Origin: Parietaria judaica
Lineage: Eukaryota; Streptophyta; Magnoliopsida; Rosales; Urticaceae
Reading direction: 5' to 3'
Assembly (NCBI GenBank): GCA_954871525.1
Contig: OX940861.1
Location: 42,235,201-42,299,200 of the forward strand
DNA: 64,000 bases
Positions within the stretch are counted from its first letter, which is position 1; each line of letters begins with the position of its first letter. Below, in pieces: positions 12,336 to 23,549 of this stretch. A model generated the notes under the pieces. That model was not told the DNA's origin. It did not search any database and saw nothing but the letters and a program-made list of their open reading frames with translations. Position numbers and translations under genes: made by a program.

Positions 12336-12844
12336 ACACACATTTAAGTTTGGCTATTACCCTAAAGAGCCCAATAAATTATACTAAAACTGAGAACTGG
12401 GCCGGTTTTCTCTTCTTTCTTTTCTTTCAAATGGTCCAAACAAGCCCGATTTTCACTCCTAGAAGCTACCCCTTGGAATCATAGGGCGTCATCAGGACAA
12501 GCATTATTTCAGTCTTTACTATTGAAATAATTCCACGATATTGAGCGACAAATTTGCCCCAGTAAACGGTTATAGACGAGACAAAAACTTGACAATCTAG
12601 TATTATTGATATGCAAAAAGCCAAAAACCTCCCAAATATTTTCTCGCTCGAGTTGATTGCGTTTCTTCGCCTTAACGCAACATTTAAACTATAAGAACCA
12701 ATGCATCAGGCGTTTTCTATTCTAATTCAAGCTAAATAGTTTTCTTTTTCGACAAGAGTGGAGTTTCAGTACCACAGTTGAACTGAGAATACACCTGGCT
12801 CTAGAAGACAATGGAGTTCACAGTGTATGCCACCGGAAAAGAAC
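12336..12844. other. Intergenic DNA, 3' flank of the mL32 gene
   Basis: AT-rich sequence between the TIR element and the stop codon of the minus-strand mL32 gene, probably including its 3' UTR. No gene seen. Confidence 0.5.
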
Positions 12845-14314
12845 TCATCTCGTATTATCGCTTTGCTCACCGGAACTTCCCCGATCTCCGCTGCAACAAT
12901 AGAAGTGAGGCAACTTGACTCTACCACAACTCCTGCAATCGAGATTCACACATTTACTTAATCATCAGCATAGCAGCATACTAGTACAGAAACAAATTAG
13001 TAAAATAATAGGTGATGGTTTTATAAACCCCTCATGGTGAGGTGCTGAAAAAAAACCCTCAAATGCCCCTGAGGTGAATGAGGAGGCGTACACCTCAATG
13101 GTACACACGATTTCGCCATGTTTTGGCCCTGTTTCGCTTATTTTCTAAAGCTGTTTTGGGCTAATTTATGACTTCTGTGGACTTTTTAAGTGATTAAAAG
13201 TAATAAAAATAATAAAAGAGCCCTAAACCCTATTCCTATATCACTCGTCACATATAAACCCTAAAAGCTAAAAGTCTAAAACCTTTGATGAATTACAATA
13301 TGGTTTTACGACTGTATGAGGCACAGATATATGATATTTTTATAATTTATTGTGTGCCTCGAGGCTTACACCAGGTGATCTTAAGGGAAAACGCCTACGT
13401 TCCCGATTTCGCCTTTCAAAACTTAAGAACGCAAAATCATTTAACCAACAGATGGTGGTGGTTTCCAATAGACTTCTCTCCTCAGTACTTACTAGTCACA
13501 CAAAGGGTTGGAGGAGAATCCATTAACATGGGGCTTAAATAATCAATTTAACTTTGTGAAAGCAAAAGCATCAACACTGATTCAGAAGTGCGCTAGCTTC
13601 TTCTTTAATCTCCACAAGGAAAACAGAGTTCACCAGTATCGTACGCTTATTCTCGTCGTGATTCTCGCTACCAGTGGAGCTAAATCCAGATAGAGAAGCT
13701 CGTTTGAAGCTTAAAGTCAATCACTCGCATTCCGAAGAACACATTCGTGTTGGCAAGGTTCGCACAACCTTTCGGTATATTCAACCCTAAGTTTTGATCA
13801 TGAAATAAGATACAGCACCAAATGAAGCCCTAAACCTCCAAGTTTTGATCATGAAATAAGATACAGCACCAAATGAAGCCCTAAACCTCCAAACAATTCA
13901 AGAACAACAGAATCCTTACTTGCAACGAACTATAACTGGGGTGGGCTTCAGTGCCTTGGGACCATTTCTGATACCTCTCTTGTGAGGAGAAACCTAATTG
14001 CAGAAGACATTCAAAAACTCGATTCAAATCATACGGAAACAAATCGAAACGACCATAGATGATGAATCGCGGACCTTTCTCTTGGGAACAGCCATGAGCT
14101 CCAACGATCTACCGAAAGAGAAGCTCGGGAATCCGAACCGGAAGCTTTCAATGCCGTTTGACTCCTCCGGCGGAGCCAACGGCGGCGATGCGACGTCGCG
14201 CTCGACGATTCCATCCAACGGCGCGGGCAGAGCCAGGGCGTGGGACCACCTGAGCCCTAGGATGCCAGCCATGTGAGCTCCGGAGTTCCGTAGCGTCTGT
14301 ACGGCCATGGCCAT
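12845..14314 (-). CDS. MRPL32: Mitochondrial large-subunit ribosomal protein bL32m (mL32)
   Basis: Structural protein of the mitochondrial 50S-type ribosomal subunit, nuclear-encoded. Exons on the minus strand: 14314-14075, 13993-13920, 12932-12845, all GT-AG and in phase, giving 133 residues. The N-terminal part (MAMAVQTLRNSGAHMAGIL) looks like a mitochondrial presequence. The mature L32 segment begins near ELMAVPKRK, continues VSPHKRGIRNGPKALKPTPV, and carries a zinc-binding CxxC pair: RCKSCGRV and HFYCCSGD. These match plant bL32m in order and length (about 130 residues). The second intron is 987 bp and carries an exact 51-bp tandem duplication. The gene is divergent from the mS23 gene, with 267 bp between start codons. 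Confidence 0.92.
13790..13891. repeat. Exact 51-bp tandem duplication in an mL32 intron
   Basis: Two adjacent identical copies, 13790-13840 and 13841-13891, each starting AGTTTTGATCATGAAATAAG and ending CTAAACCTCCA, 28 bp before the 5' splice site side of exon 2 in genomic order. Perfect identity suggests a recent event or an assembly duplication. Confidence 0.95.
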
Positions 14315-14581
14315 TTCTGCGGAGCTTGGCGCAGAGGAAGAAGAGAAAGGGATGATGAAGACGACGAAGTCGCGAGGGTTTAAGGATCAAAATGACGAGT
14401 AATTATTTCGAAATACCACTTTTAGCCCTATAGCCAACTAGTAATTTCAGCTGAGCTTTCGAGAACATTGAGTTGAGGGCCTGGAGGGTAAAATAGTCAT
14501 TTTATTCTTAATACTCCTCTGTTCTTCTTCTTCCTTGGAAACGAAAACCAGTGGAAACAAAGAAAGGTAACAAGGGCATCA
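14315..14581. promoter_or_regulatory. Shared divergent promoter of mL32 and mS23 genes
   Basis: Only 267 bp separate the mL32 start codon (minus strand) from the mS23 start codon (plus strand). Both 5' UTRs and core promoters must lie here. No clear TATA box is visible, in keeping with housekeeping promoters. Inference from gene arrangement only. Confidence 0.6.
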
Positions 14582-15459
14582 ATGGCGTACGTGAAAGGCG
14601 ATCTGCTCTCCAAAACAAGAAAGCTCGTCAGAGGCATGGCCATCGCTGGCTCAAATCAAAGCCATGGAACAGTTCGTCTCTCTCTCTCTCTCTTTCTATA
14701 TATTCTTCTTTGCAAATTCATGAACTTCTATCTGCCATGGCTCAGAGCGCCGCGTCCAACGTTCCGTCGCGGCGACGGGAAAGTTAATGCGATCGTTCTT
14801 CCGGAGGACCACTACGTCAAGATTTTCCGTCGAAACCATCCTGATGCAAAATTCTTCGAAAGCTCCGGCGAGTAAGTTCTTGCCTTTTGGCCTCTGAATT
14901 CCTGCTTCGTTACAGTTTCGAATCATGGTTTTTGTTTGACAAGTTTCGATAATTTCAATCCTCCTCCGAGCCAAGTCTTCGGTTGGCGAGTCATTGAGTT
15001 GAAGAAACAAGGAGTTCTTGAGGAAGAAGCCATGGCGGTTGCTAATGTACTTATATCTCTACTATTTTGTCAACCAGATTATCGTATTACTCTAATCTTA
15101 AGGGAATTCAAGAACAAACTCAGTGATCACTTAGTTCATCATGGACTCCATTGGATTAGTTCTGTTCTACTATGTTTTCCTTTAACTATATTGCGCGAAT
15201 TGTCTGTTTATACACCGACACGTGGATCCTGTAGATGGAATATCGGGCGGAGAGGAAAGCGAAGAAGAAGGCATATGCTCAGCTAAAGGAAATCAACTTA
15301 TCTCAGGGAAAGAGCCCACCGCCGGACCCATATCCGAAGGATGCCGGAAGAATATTGACCGAGGAGTAGAAGTTTATCCGGCAGAAATACGCCAACCCTA
15401 GGATTAGAGACATTTTGAGGGAACTGACCAAGCAAAATTCATCTTCTCTCGGCTGGTAG
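14582..15459 (+). CDS. mS23: Mitochondrial small-subunit ribosomal protein mS23-like gene with frame lesions
   Basis: Matches plant mitoribosomal mS23: MAYVKGDLLSKTRKLVRG, then APRPTFRRGDGKV, LPEDHYVKIFRRNHPDAKFF, FNPPPSQVFGWRVIELKKQG, MEYRAERKAKKKAYAQLKE and PPPDPYP. Exons: 14582-14671, 14746-14871, 14944-15046, 15235-15459. Exons 2-4 are in phase with each other. Two problems are visible. First, exon 1 ends in KAMEQ in a frame offset from the ATG frame (the expected WLK-AMEQ stretch looks disrupted), so a standard exon 1-2 junction shifts frame; a donor a few bases later (14676) with an acceptor at 14747 would keep it open. Second, an in-frame TAG at 15367-15369, where the family usually has Glu/Lys, removes the last 29 residues (KFIRQKYANPRIRDIL and on) before the original stop at 15457. 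It may be a decaying copy, a truncated functional allele, or a sequence error. Confidence 0.75.
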
Positions 15460-16541
15460 GCCTATTCTGAGGCTCGCATATACGCTCAGTATTTATCATA
15501 ATCTCGTGCTCCCAGATCGTTGTTATATCTGTTAATCTGGATTCAACAAGATTAAAGTATCAATCTTGATGTGAGGCTGTTGTTGCCTCGTTTTGTGATC
15601 TTTGGCTAGATCGGTTTTCAGAAATTAGGGTCAATTTTGTCTGCGGGAGATGAGTTATATATATCTATTGATTTGGTTGTTGTATTACAACCTTGGTACT
15701 GGCAATAACACTTATGTGGCTATGTTTGGTTTTCATGTTCATACTATTTTGCTTATATGCTTGATTTTTACACAATAAAAGCATGTAGAGAATTCACAAA
15801 GGCGGTTCGCTGATGCACGAGAATTAGAAACCGGGAATTCTGGAAACAGAATTTAGATTAGATTTTCTACTAACCAGGATTTACATGATTTCAAAAGAGA
15901 ATATCTAATTTAAAGCATCCTCCATATCAGAATCCAACCTTTCATTCAAACAGAGCATTTTTCTTTTTTACTTTTCTTTGATAGAACGATGTGAAAATCA
16001 CTGTTCCAATTTACACATTTCCATGCTGCAAGCAAGAATTCCTTGCTTTCTGTTATTTTCTTTCGGCCTTCACTGTTTCTTAGAACTAAAGATGGGTCCT
16101 TTTTCTAATTCCATCCATACTTTAGGTAGTTTGGCCAAAGAAAAACAGAAGACGACAAACAACTATATACCCACATAGAAAAAAGAACAAGACACAGCGA
16201 ATTACTTTGTAACTGTATCTGATGGCTTCAAGTTGAATACTCTCATCTCAAAATCTAGAACACAGCGAATCACTTTATTTCATGATTTTTATTTTTAATT
16301 TTTATATATACTCTTTTTTCATTATTCTCTTCTATTCTTATGTACCTTGACACAGATTTGGTTGAAAATAGATAAAAGAATTGTTGATGAATGAGTGGTG
16401 ACAATTGAGGTTTGGGTGAATTGGGTTGGATATCAGCCATCCACGTCAGCTTTTCTCTTTATCTCTAACTCTTTGTTTTTGCTTTCTTTCATTCAAAATC
16501 CTCAGTTTCTTTCTACCTCTCCATCATCACAAGCCCTAGCT
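15460..16541. other. Intergenic DNA
   Basis: Contains the probable 3' UTR of the mS23-like gene and the promoter and 5' UTR of the propeller gene. A TATA-like TTTATATATACTC sits at about 16299-16313, some 230 bp before the chosen start. No gene seen. Confidence 0.5.
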
Positions 16542-17783
16542 ATGGAGTCATCTTCCATTTCACCCACCAAAGCCCCTAACTTCCTCGCACCATCTTCATC
16601 CACTCACTCGCTGACCAAACTAAAACCGAACCTCGTCAACTTCAAAATCTCCCAACCAAGAAACCCCCTCACTCTTACTCGCTGTTCAACAAAACCAGAC
16701 ACAGACACCACCAATAACACCATTAAAGACCAAAGCTCAAGCTTCCATCAGGACCCACAACAACCCACTTCGCCAAACCCCACCACAACCGACCAGCCCC
16801 GCTCTTCTTCTTCCACCGGATTGGTGTTCGACTTGGGAGCCGAGAGCTCATGGGACAGCTCCGAGGTCGGCTCTCCAGTCGTGAAGCGGTTCCTCAGTGA
16901 CGAAGCGGAAAGATGGTACATGTGGTACCACGGAAACTCGAACGCAAATCCTTCTCCAGACTCTGTCGGATTGGCGACCTCGAGCAATGGCGTCCACTGG
17001 GAGAGAGGGGCCGGACCTGTTATGAACAGCACCACAGACTGGTGGGCCTTCGACACGCTAGGCGTCCGACCCTCGGAGGTTGTCGTCATGTCGAGCGCCA
17101 AAGTCAGAGCTGCGAGCGCTGTGTACTGGATGTACTACACCGGCTTCGCCTCCGACGAAAGCGCGGCCCGCCGGTCGCTGCCCGGGTTAGCCATCAGCCA
17201 GGACGGGCAGCACTGGGCGAGGATAGAGGGGGAGCACCACAGCGGCGCTTTGATGGACGTCGGGTCAGAGGACCAGTGGGATTCTCAGTTCATAGCTTCG
17301 CCGCACGTGGTGTTCCATGGCAATGGCGATCTGAGGATGTACTACCACTCGTTCGACGCCAAGAACGGCGAGTTCTGCATCGGGGCTGCGAGGTCCAGGG
17401 ACGGGATCAGGTGGGTGAAGCTGGGGAAAGTGTTGGGCGGAGGGCAGGACGGTAACTTCGACCAGGGTGGAGTGCTCAATCCGTGTGTGGTGAGGAGTGG
17501 GAAGTACCTGATGGCGTACGAAGGGGAGAGGGGTATTGGGCTTGCGGAGTCTGTCGATGGGCTCGGGGGTTGGGCCAGGGTTCAGAGCGGGCCCGTGTTG
17601 TGGGCCTCGGAGACGGAATGGGACAGCAGGGGCGTGGGGTCGCCGTGCTTGGTTCGGATGGAGGACGAGTGGCGGCTGTATTACAGAGGGGTTGGGGAGG
17701 AGGGAAGGGCTGGGATTGGAATGGCAGTCTCTCTGGGAAGTGATGTGACGAAGTTTAGAAGGTGGACTGGTTTTCATGTCTGA
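16542..17783 (+). CDS. Predicted plastid five-bladed beta-propeller protein (GH32/43-like fold)
   Basis: Single-exon gene of 413 residues. The first 90-100 residues are rich in Ser/Thr/Pro with almost no acidic residues at the start (MESSSISPTKAPNFLAPSSS), as expected of a chloroplast transit peptide. The rest contains five related blade signatures: WDSSEVGSPVV (about 103), WAFDTLGVRPSEVV (about 168), WDSQFIASPHVV (about 245), FDQGGVLNPCVV (about 306) and WDSRGVGSPCLV (about 359), each followed by a strand like WYMWYHG, YWMYYTG, LRMYYHS or WRLYYRG and a G-(L/I)-A-x-S-x-DG-x-x-W turn. That is the arabinanase/levansucrase/invertase five-bladed propeller fold. Substrate and activity are unknown; plant members of this group are largely uncharacterised. 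I chose the Met at 16542; an in-frame Met at 16395 would add a hydrophobic leader unlike a transit peptide. Confidence 0.85.
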   Translation: MESSSISPTKAPNFLAPSSSTHSLTKLKPNLVNFKISQPRNPLTLTRCSTKPDTDTTNNTIKDQSSSFHQDPQQPTSPNPTTTDQPRSSSSTGLVFDLGAESSWDSSEVGSPVVKRFLSDEAERWYMWYHGNSNANPSPDSVGLATSSNGVHWERGAGPVMNSTTDWWAFDTLGVRPSEVVVMSSAKVRAASAVYWMYYTGFASDESAARRSLPGLAISQDGQHWARIEGEHHSGALMDVGSEDQWDSQFIASPHVVFHGNGDLRMYYHSFDAKNGEFCIGAARSRDGIRWVKLGKVLGGGQDGNFDQGGVLNPCVVRSGKYLMAYEGERGIGLAESVDGLGGWARVQSGPVLWASETEWDSRGVGSPCLVRMEDEWRLYYRGVGEEGRAGIGMAVSLGSDVTKFRRWTGFHV

Positions 17784-18464
17784 TTTCTATGCTTTGATGG
17801 TTAATTATCTATAAATCATTCTTTGAGGATTTTTTTTTTTTTTTTTTTGGAGGAGGTAAGAAAGAAGATGGTCACTTGAGTCTTGAAATTCTGAAATGGA
17901 GTGTCAATTGAGTTTGTAAACTACTCTTTAGTTTCACTTTTCACAAAACTACGATTTCCATAATTAGTTAATTTTTTTTTTTCTAGTTTTTGATAAATTT
18001 TGAAAAATAAAATAAAAGAATTCGAATTTAATTTTTAGCTTCATCCTCCTTATCTTTCTATAGAGTCTTCCTTTTTCAGCAGAGATACTTTTAGCTCTTC
18101 GGAAAACACATGTAAATGTAATGTTAGTCATTTTTGGGTAATTTTTTTTTTTTTGGTGTTTGATATTCAACGATGGTGGTGTTTGAGTTTGACTTTGAGA
18201 CGATTAATTTATTTGAATTTTTTTATTCATAACATTATTAAACGACTTAGACTTAGCCAAGAAGGCATAATAAGTCAACTGGTAGATACTATTGATCATG
18301 TTGTCACCACTTTAAGTATTATCTTTTTTTTGTTAATGGATAGTAATATTTTACTTGTGATTTGCATAAAAGCTTCTAAAATTTATATTTAATTTATTTC
18401 TAAAAATAGAACACAACAAGAACTCGCGGCCGTTTGTGACCGTGTCACGGTACCGTGAATTCGT
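17784..18464. other. Intergenic DNA
   Basis: AT-rich 3' flank of the propeller gene with T homopolymers near 17830-17848, 17971-17982 and 18140-18153. No gene seen. Confidence 0.5.
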
Positions 18465-18472
18465 GGAAGGAC

Positions 18473-18915
18473 GGTCCTTGGCGGAATCAGGATTCAGAGA
18501 CAGGGGGTGTTAAAAAAAGAAAAATCACTAACGAATTCACTTTCATATTTGTTCGGTACTTCAAATTTAGTTCGTCCCATCTATGATTCATGGTCTTGAA
18601 AACGAGATCCACTTTCTTTCGCAATTGTAACAAAGTAACAGATCTAAACATTTGCTATTTATAACATAAATTTAAATAAACCACATAATATATGGTATTT
18701 CTAGAAATGTTTTCTTGACAAACTCCTTAAAATATAAACACACATTAAGGGGGGTTTGGGCTTTGGTGTGAGGGTGACTGGGCTTGAGTTTCAAGGTGGG
18801 TTGGTTTGTATAACTTTTTAATAATTGGGCAATACTAATAAGTAATTGATTTTCAGAAATTGGAGGGGTGGTTTCAAGTTTCAACAACCCCGCCTTTGTG
18901 AGTGAATCCGCCCAT
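18473..18915. mobile_element. hAT-like MITE
   Basis: A 443-bp segment flanked by perfect 8-bp direct repeats GGAAGGAC (18465-18472 and 18916-18923). The inner ends are inverted: TTGGCGGAATCAGGATTC on the left and GTGAATCCGCCCAT on the right, with a GGGGGTGTT / AACAACCCCGCC subterminal pair. The GGCGGA-TC end and 8-bp TSD fit hAT-superfamily MITEs and resemble the element at 45127-45958. No coding capacity. Confidence 0.7.
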
Positions 18916-18999
18916 GGAAGGACCTGACCGTCTGTTGGCCAAGTCTAAGGTCAATCAAAGTAGTCCCTCCTGAAAATTTAAGTTATTATTGTTAATTAC

Positions 19000-19501
19000 G
19001 TTATTATGGACAAAAGTACTCAAGTTGTTGAAAAATATGACGGTATAGAGATAATTTAAAAAATAATGTTAAAAGTACCCAAGTTTAGTTTTTTTGTGAA
19101 TCAGTAGACCTCGTTCATTTTTTTGTAAGTTTTTTTACTATTTCCGTCAGTGATAACGTCAACGCAAATCAAACAAATAAGCTCGAACGATCAAACACAT
19201 TAGTATAAAAAAAAATAGTATGTAAACACAAACTCTTTGAATATTAACAACGCAAATTCTTATTTTCCTTCTCACTTTCTCTCTCGAATTACCAGTTCAT
19301 GTCCTCAATAACATTGCAATTTGCATTGTTGGCGTCAACATTAACGGAAATAGTAAAAAAAAAAAAAAAAACTCATGAAAAGTTGACGAGGTTTACTGAT
19401 TTACTAAAAAAGTAAACTTGAAAACTTTTAATACTATTTTCTTAAGTTAGCTCTATACCGCCTTATTTTTAAACAATTTGAATACATTTGCGAATAATAA
19501 C
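19000..19501. mobile_element. Foldback (Mutator-like?) element
   Basis: Inverted arms of about 160 bp with moderate divergence: GTTATTATGGACAAAAGTAC on the left versus the complement of ...ATTTGCGAATAATAAC on the right. Matched inner blocks include GACGGTATAGAG / CTCTATACCGCC and CTATTTCCGTCAGTG / the complement of TAACGGAAATAG. Arms contain reiterated AAAAGTACxCAAG phrases, like the other foldbacks here. No TSD was found. No coding capacity. Confidence 0.6.
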
Positions 19502-20500
19502 CCTCGATAATAATAAGGTTTTCTGCACCAAGCACTCTTATAATAGATTTTGTATACTTTTTACCTTAGTCTAATTTATTCAATCATCTAAGATCTGAAT
19601 AAGATTGAAGTTCGAACTCCAATTCAACCTCAATCTGCTCGTCCAAGTGGCATGGGAAAGATTCAAATGAAAAGCAAAACAACTAAAACACCTAAATTAA
19701 GAAAGCAAAACACCATCTTTCTCACCAAAAATATGGTCGGTCAAGAGCTGGTGGAGTTTGAACCAAGCCGCCCCTATCGAGGTAAAATTAAGCTTGGGAT
19801 AACGTCTAGTTTTGATGAAAATCACAGTTTTTGAAAGAGACACTTTATTCCGTGGTTGTTGAATGAGCATAAAACCTTGTACTTTTCTTTTTTACTCTTA
19901 ATGAAAGTATCAAAATATTGACATTATTTTTTGACAATGTCGAACACCTAATGGTGAAGAAAATATGCATTAGAGGGCTAGTCTCCGAAGGCCGAAAATA
20001 AAAGTCATGATAAAATTTCACGTTGTTCGGTCCTTAACGAAGTGCCTACACCATGAAAGCTAACTATGGTCGTTTGCAAATGACTTATAATGAGAGAGTA
20101 CATAGTAAGGCAATGAGACATGAGCTTCGACTGGTAGGTCTTATCATTAATGATCGGGTGTCCTTTTGGTTTGGTCCATCGTCTGGCTAGGCTCGTCGGG
20201 AGTTGGTTGCAGAGAACGAGTCTTTGGAGACGTGTCAAGGCAGGCTAATGGAGAACGTTCTTCCGAGCTGAGTTGAAGAACCTCCTTCCGAGCAGCGTAA
20301 ATAATGCACACAAATCCGAAAAAGCTACCACCAAGATTTTTTTTTTTTAAATTGTACTATGTCAATAATATTTTGATTTCCCAACTAAACTACTATATAA
20401 CTTACAAATATAGCTATTATTATTATAATTAGTCCCCCATGTAGAGCATGATATATGGGAAAGTGTACATAACATAACTATCTCCTATATCTTCTTATTA
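19502..20500. other. Intergenic DNA
   Basis: Mostly AT-rich. The stretch 19980-20300 is less AT-rich and may be retroelement debris (GTCGGGAGTTGG, TTCCGAGCAGCG), but it was not recognised. No gene seen. Confidence 0.4.
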
Positions 20501-20509
20501 AAATATTAA

Positions 20510-21499
20510 TGGTAAACTGCGGCTAATGTACCCAATGTTTGATCTTCTGCGGATTATGTACCCAATGTTTATTTTCGGCGGCTAATGTACCCAATGTTTG
20601 ATCCGTTAGATATTTTCGTGTTTTCCGTCAGTTGACCGTTAGAGAGTTATCCTCCTCTATATGTACACTTTTCGTATTTTTTACATAACTTACTCTTTTT
20701 TTGTCCAAATTTTATGCACGACTTATGATTGGAAAGATAAGAGATAGATCTACAACTTTGGTGTTTTAAGTTTTGTAAAATCAGTTTTAGAAAAATACGA
20801 AACTTCTAATACAGCGTAAAACTGGACATTAGTTTAATGCAAAATGTTTGTTTCGAGCAAATTTTAATATACTTAATGACTTTTTATGATGAAACGTAAA
20901 ACTAAAAAGTTGTAGATAAATTTTTTATCTTTCCAACGTGTGTTTATTTATAATTTTTTGACAAAAATTGAGTGAGTTATGCCAAAAATATGAAAGATTA
21001 TTTCTCATCACATCTTTCATATTTTTGGCATAACTCACTTATTTTTTGGCCAAAATTTATAAATAAACACCCGTTAAAAGATAAAATATTTATCTATAAC
21101 TTTTTACTTTTACGTTTCATCATAAAAACTCATTAAGTATATTAAAATTTGTTCGAAACAAATATTTTGCATTAAACTAATGTCCAGTTTTACGTTCTAT
21201 TTGAAATTTTGTATTTTCCTAAAATTGATTTTACAAAACTTTAAACACAAAAGTTGTAGATCTATCTCTTATCTTTCCAACCATAGGTTGTGCATAAAAT
21301 TTGGACAAAAAATGAGTGAGTTATGTCAAAAATACGAAAAGTATACATATAGAGGAGGATAACTCTCTAACGGTCAACTGACGGAAAACACGAAAATATC
21401 TAACGGATCAAACATTGGGTACATTAGCCGCCGAAAATAAACATTGGGTACATAATCCGCAGAAGATCAAATATTAGGTACATTAGCGGCAGTTTACCC
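20510..21499. mobile_element. 990-bp near-complete palindromic MULE-like foldback element
   Basis: Flanked by perfect 9-bp direct repeats AAATATTAA (20501-20509 and 21500-21508), the TSD length of Mutator-like elements. Arms 20510-20998 and 21012-21499 are inverted copies of each other with few mismatches, leaving a 13-bp loop (20999-21011). The termini read TGGTAAACTGC and GCAGTTTACCC. Near each end a short phrase (GCGGCTAATGTACCCAATGT) is reiterated three times. There is no transposase, so it would be non-autonomous. A transcript across it could form a hairpin of nearly 490 bp. Confidence 0.88.
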
Positions 21500-21508
21500 A
21501 AATATTAA

Positions 21509-23009
21509 AACTAAAACTAGAAGATTCCATATCATTTGCATGCATTGTATTAAAACATAATATCTACCACGTTTTACATATTCATAACGCAATAAATAAA
21601 TAAAAAAAAACTAAATGCAACTCATGGTAAGACATAAAAGCATTATATATATGCATTCTGATCTAACGGTGATACCACTAATAAAATGATATCAAATGTC
21701 AATTATAAATTATAAATTTCCGGTTCGAACTATTTTAAGACATCTCACTCAATCTTATGTAGGCCAACTATCACCGTAAAAAAACATTAATAAGAATAAA
21801 AGTTCATAATAGATAATTAAAAGTGGAGATATTTAAAAAACACAGACCAAACGTATCATATCTTGTTATTACACTTTAAAATAGCTCGTCCGACATTGGA
21901 CCGTTGAGTGCTTAATATTTACCTATAAATGGTACTACCGTAGTATTGATTAAAAAAAATAGCAAAAATTATTCTTCTAGTTTATTTTTATTTTTTGTAT
22001 CAGGTATGTGTGAATATATAGCAAAACATTAATTTTTTTAATTTTTATTAAAAACACGTCAATCGGACTCAAAAGTTTATTAGAAAATGTTAATAACATG
22101 ACATGTGTTATCTTTTGAATTGTTAAATTTATTTTATTCATTTATTCTAATTATTAGATTTTTTATTAATATTTTTTAAAATAAGACGGGATTATTCTTT
22201 CACTGATCTTGACTTTTTATTCCTACTAAAAAAACTCCGAAATATAAATTTAGTACTTTGATTGATATTATCTCATTAATCAATATGATAGTAAATAAAA
22301 AGATTGCCACATGGTGCAACAAAATGATGATGCACAGTCCAAACTTCTAGAGTGTTAATAATATTGTTTTATGGCCATTATTGCACTTCAGAAGAGTTGA
22401 AAAAAGTTACTTTCTTTTTACCCTAAGCCTAAGGAGACCACATGACTGTTCTTTAACTTTTTTTTTTTTTACCCTAATGAGACGACATGACTGTGCAGAC
22501 ACAGCTCAATCTAACAATCACAATTAATTAAAAGCAAGAAACTCGAATCATCACTTTGTTCGGGAAGAAGAAAAAGGTGCAATTAATTTGCAGAAGGACT
22601 AATTAAATTGCTGAATAGGGTGTGACAGATGTGATCCAGAGTTGGGTTAAAAAGAAAAAGAAGTTAATAACTTTCCCAGCAATATACCATAATTAGCAGT
22701 AAAGGAAGACTTGAATGAAGAGCAGATAAACTTAAGGACTATATTGCAAAAACCAGTAGTATTGATTACGAGCATAACAAACGAAGGTTATGATGAGTCC
22801 TAGGCATATGCTAGTAGTACTCGAGTATTTTCCCCGCAATCACATACCGAAATCCAAGAACACAGCTTTTTATTTGGTCCAACACTACTAATTTAATATA
22901 ATATATATTTAAGGTGAATAAGAAAAATACCCATTAATGAAATTTTTGATAAAATACTTTAATTAATTAAATAAGTACCTATTTTAACAATTTAAGATAA
23001 AATAACTTG

Positions 23010-23047
<38 letters not shown>

Positions 23048-23544
23048 ATGATATCTACACTCCCGCGATCGTCGTTGGTGGTGTAGCTGGCTCGCATTTT
23101 TGTTAGTGTTAGGGTCTGATTTCGTTTGAGCTTAAAAGTGAAACATACGACCTTGACCAGGAGATTACATGGCAGAAAGTATAAGTGGAAGGGCACGCTC
23201 CGGGTGAGAGAAGGGTGTCAACAACCGAGTCCTCAATCAAGCCCGACTCAATCAGGAAAATACGGTCGGATCGAGAAATTGATATTTCACCCGGTAGCAC
23301 GCAATCGATCCTCGCTCCACCCGACGATTGAAGACTGGGATGAAGAGGAGACAAGACACTACCCACAAGGGGATGCCCCCCGCGGAGCAAACAAGAGCAT
23401 GCTCTCCTGAGTCCGTACAAATCGTCGGGACAACAAAAATTAGAGATTTATTACTCATTCTAATCAGAGCTAATTAAGAGACTCAAAACTCTGTCTATAA
23501 GTAGTAATATGTCCTTCAAGCTTGTAATTGTTTCTTCTCCGCAC
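21509..23544. other. Intergenic DNA interrupted by the gypsy element
   Basis: AT-rich to about 23010, then a (TA)n run at 23013-23043, then a less AT-rich part (23050-23540) resembling retroelement or LTR sequence (TATAAGTAGTAATATG near 23500). No gene was recognised. Confidence 0.4.
23013..23043. repeat. (TA)n microsatellite
   Basis: Uninterrupted TA dinucleotide run of about 30 bp. Confidence 0.9.
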
Positions 23545-23549
23545 ATTTG

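Noticed and set aside
16748..17777. Long antisense frames over the propeller gene
   Set aside because: Shadows of a GC-rich coding exon; the plus-strand frame has the conserved blade motifs.
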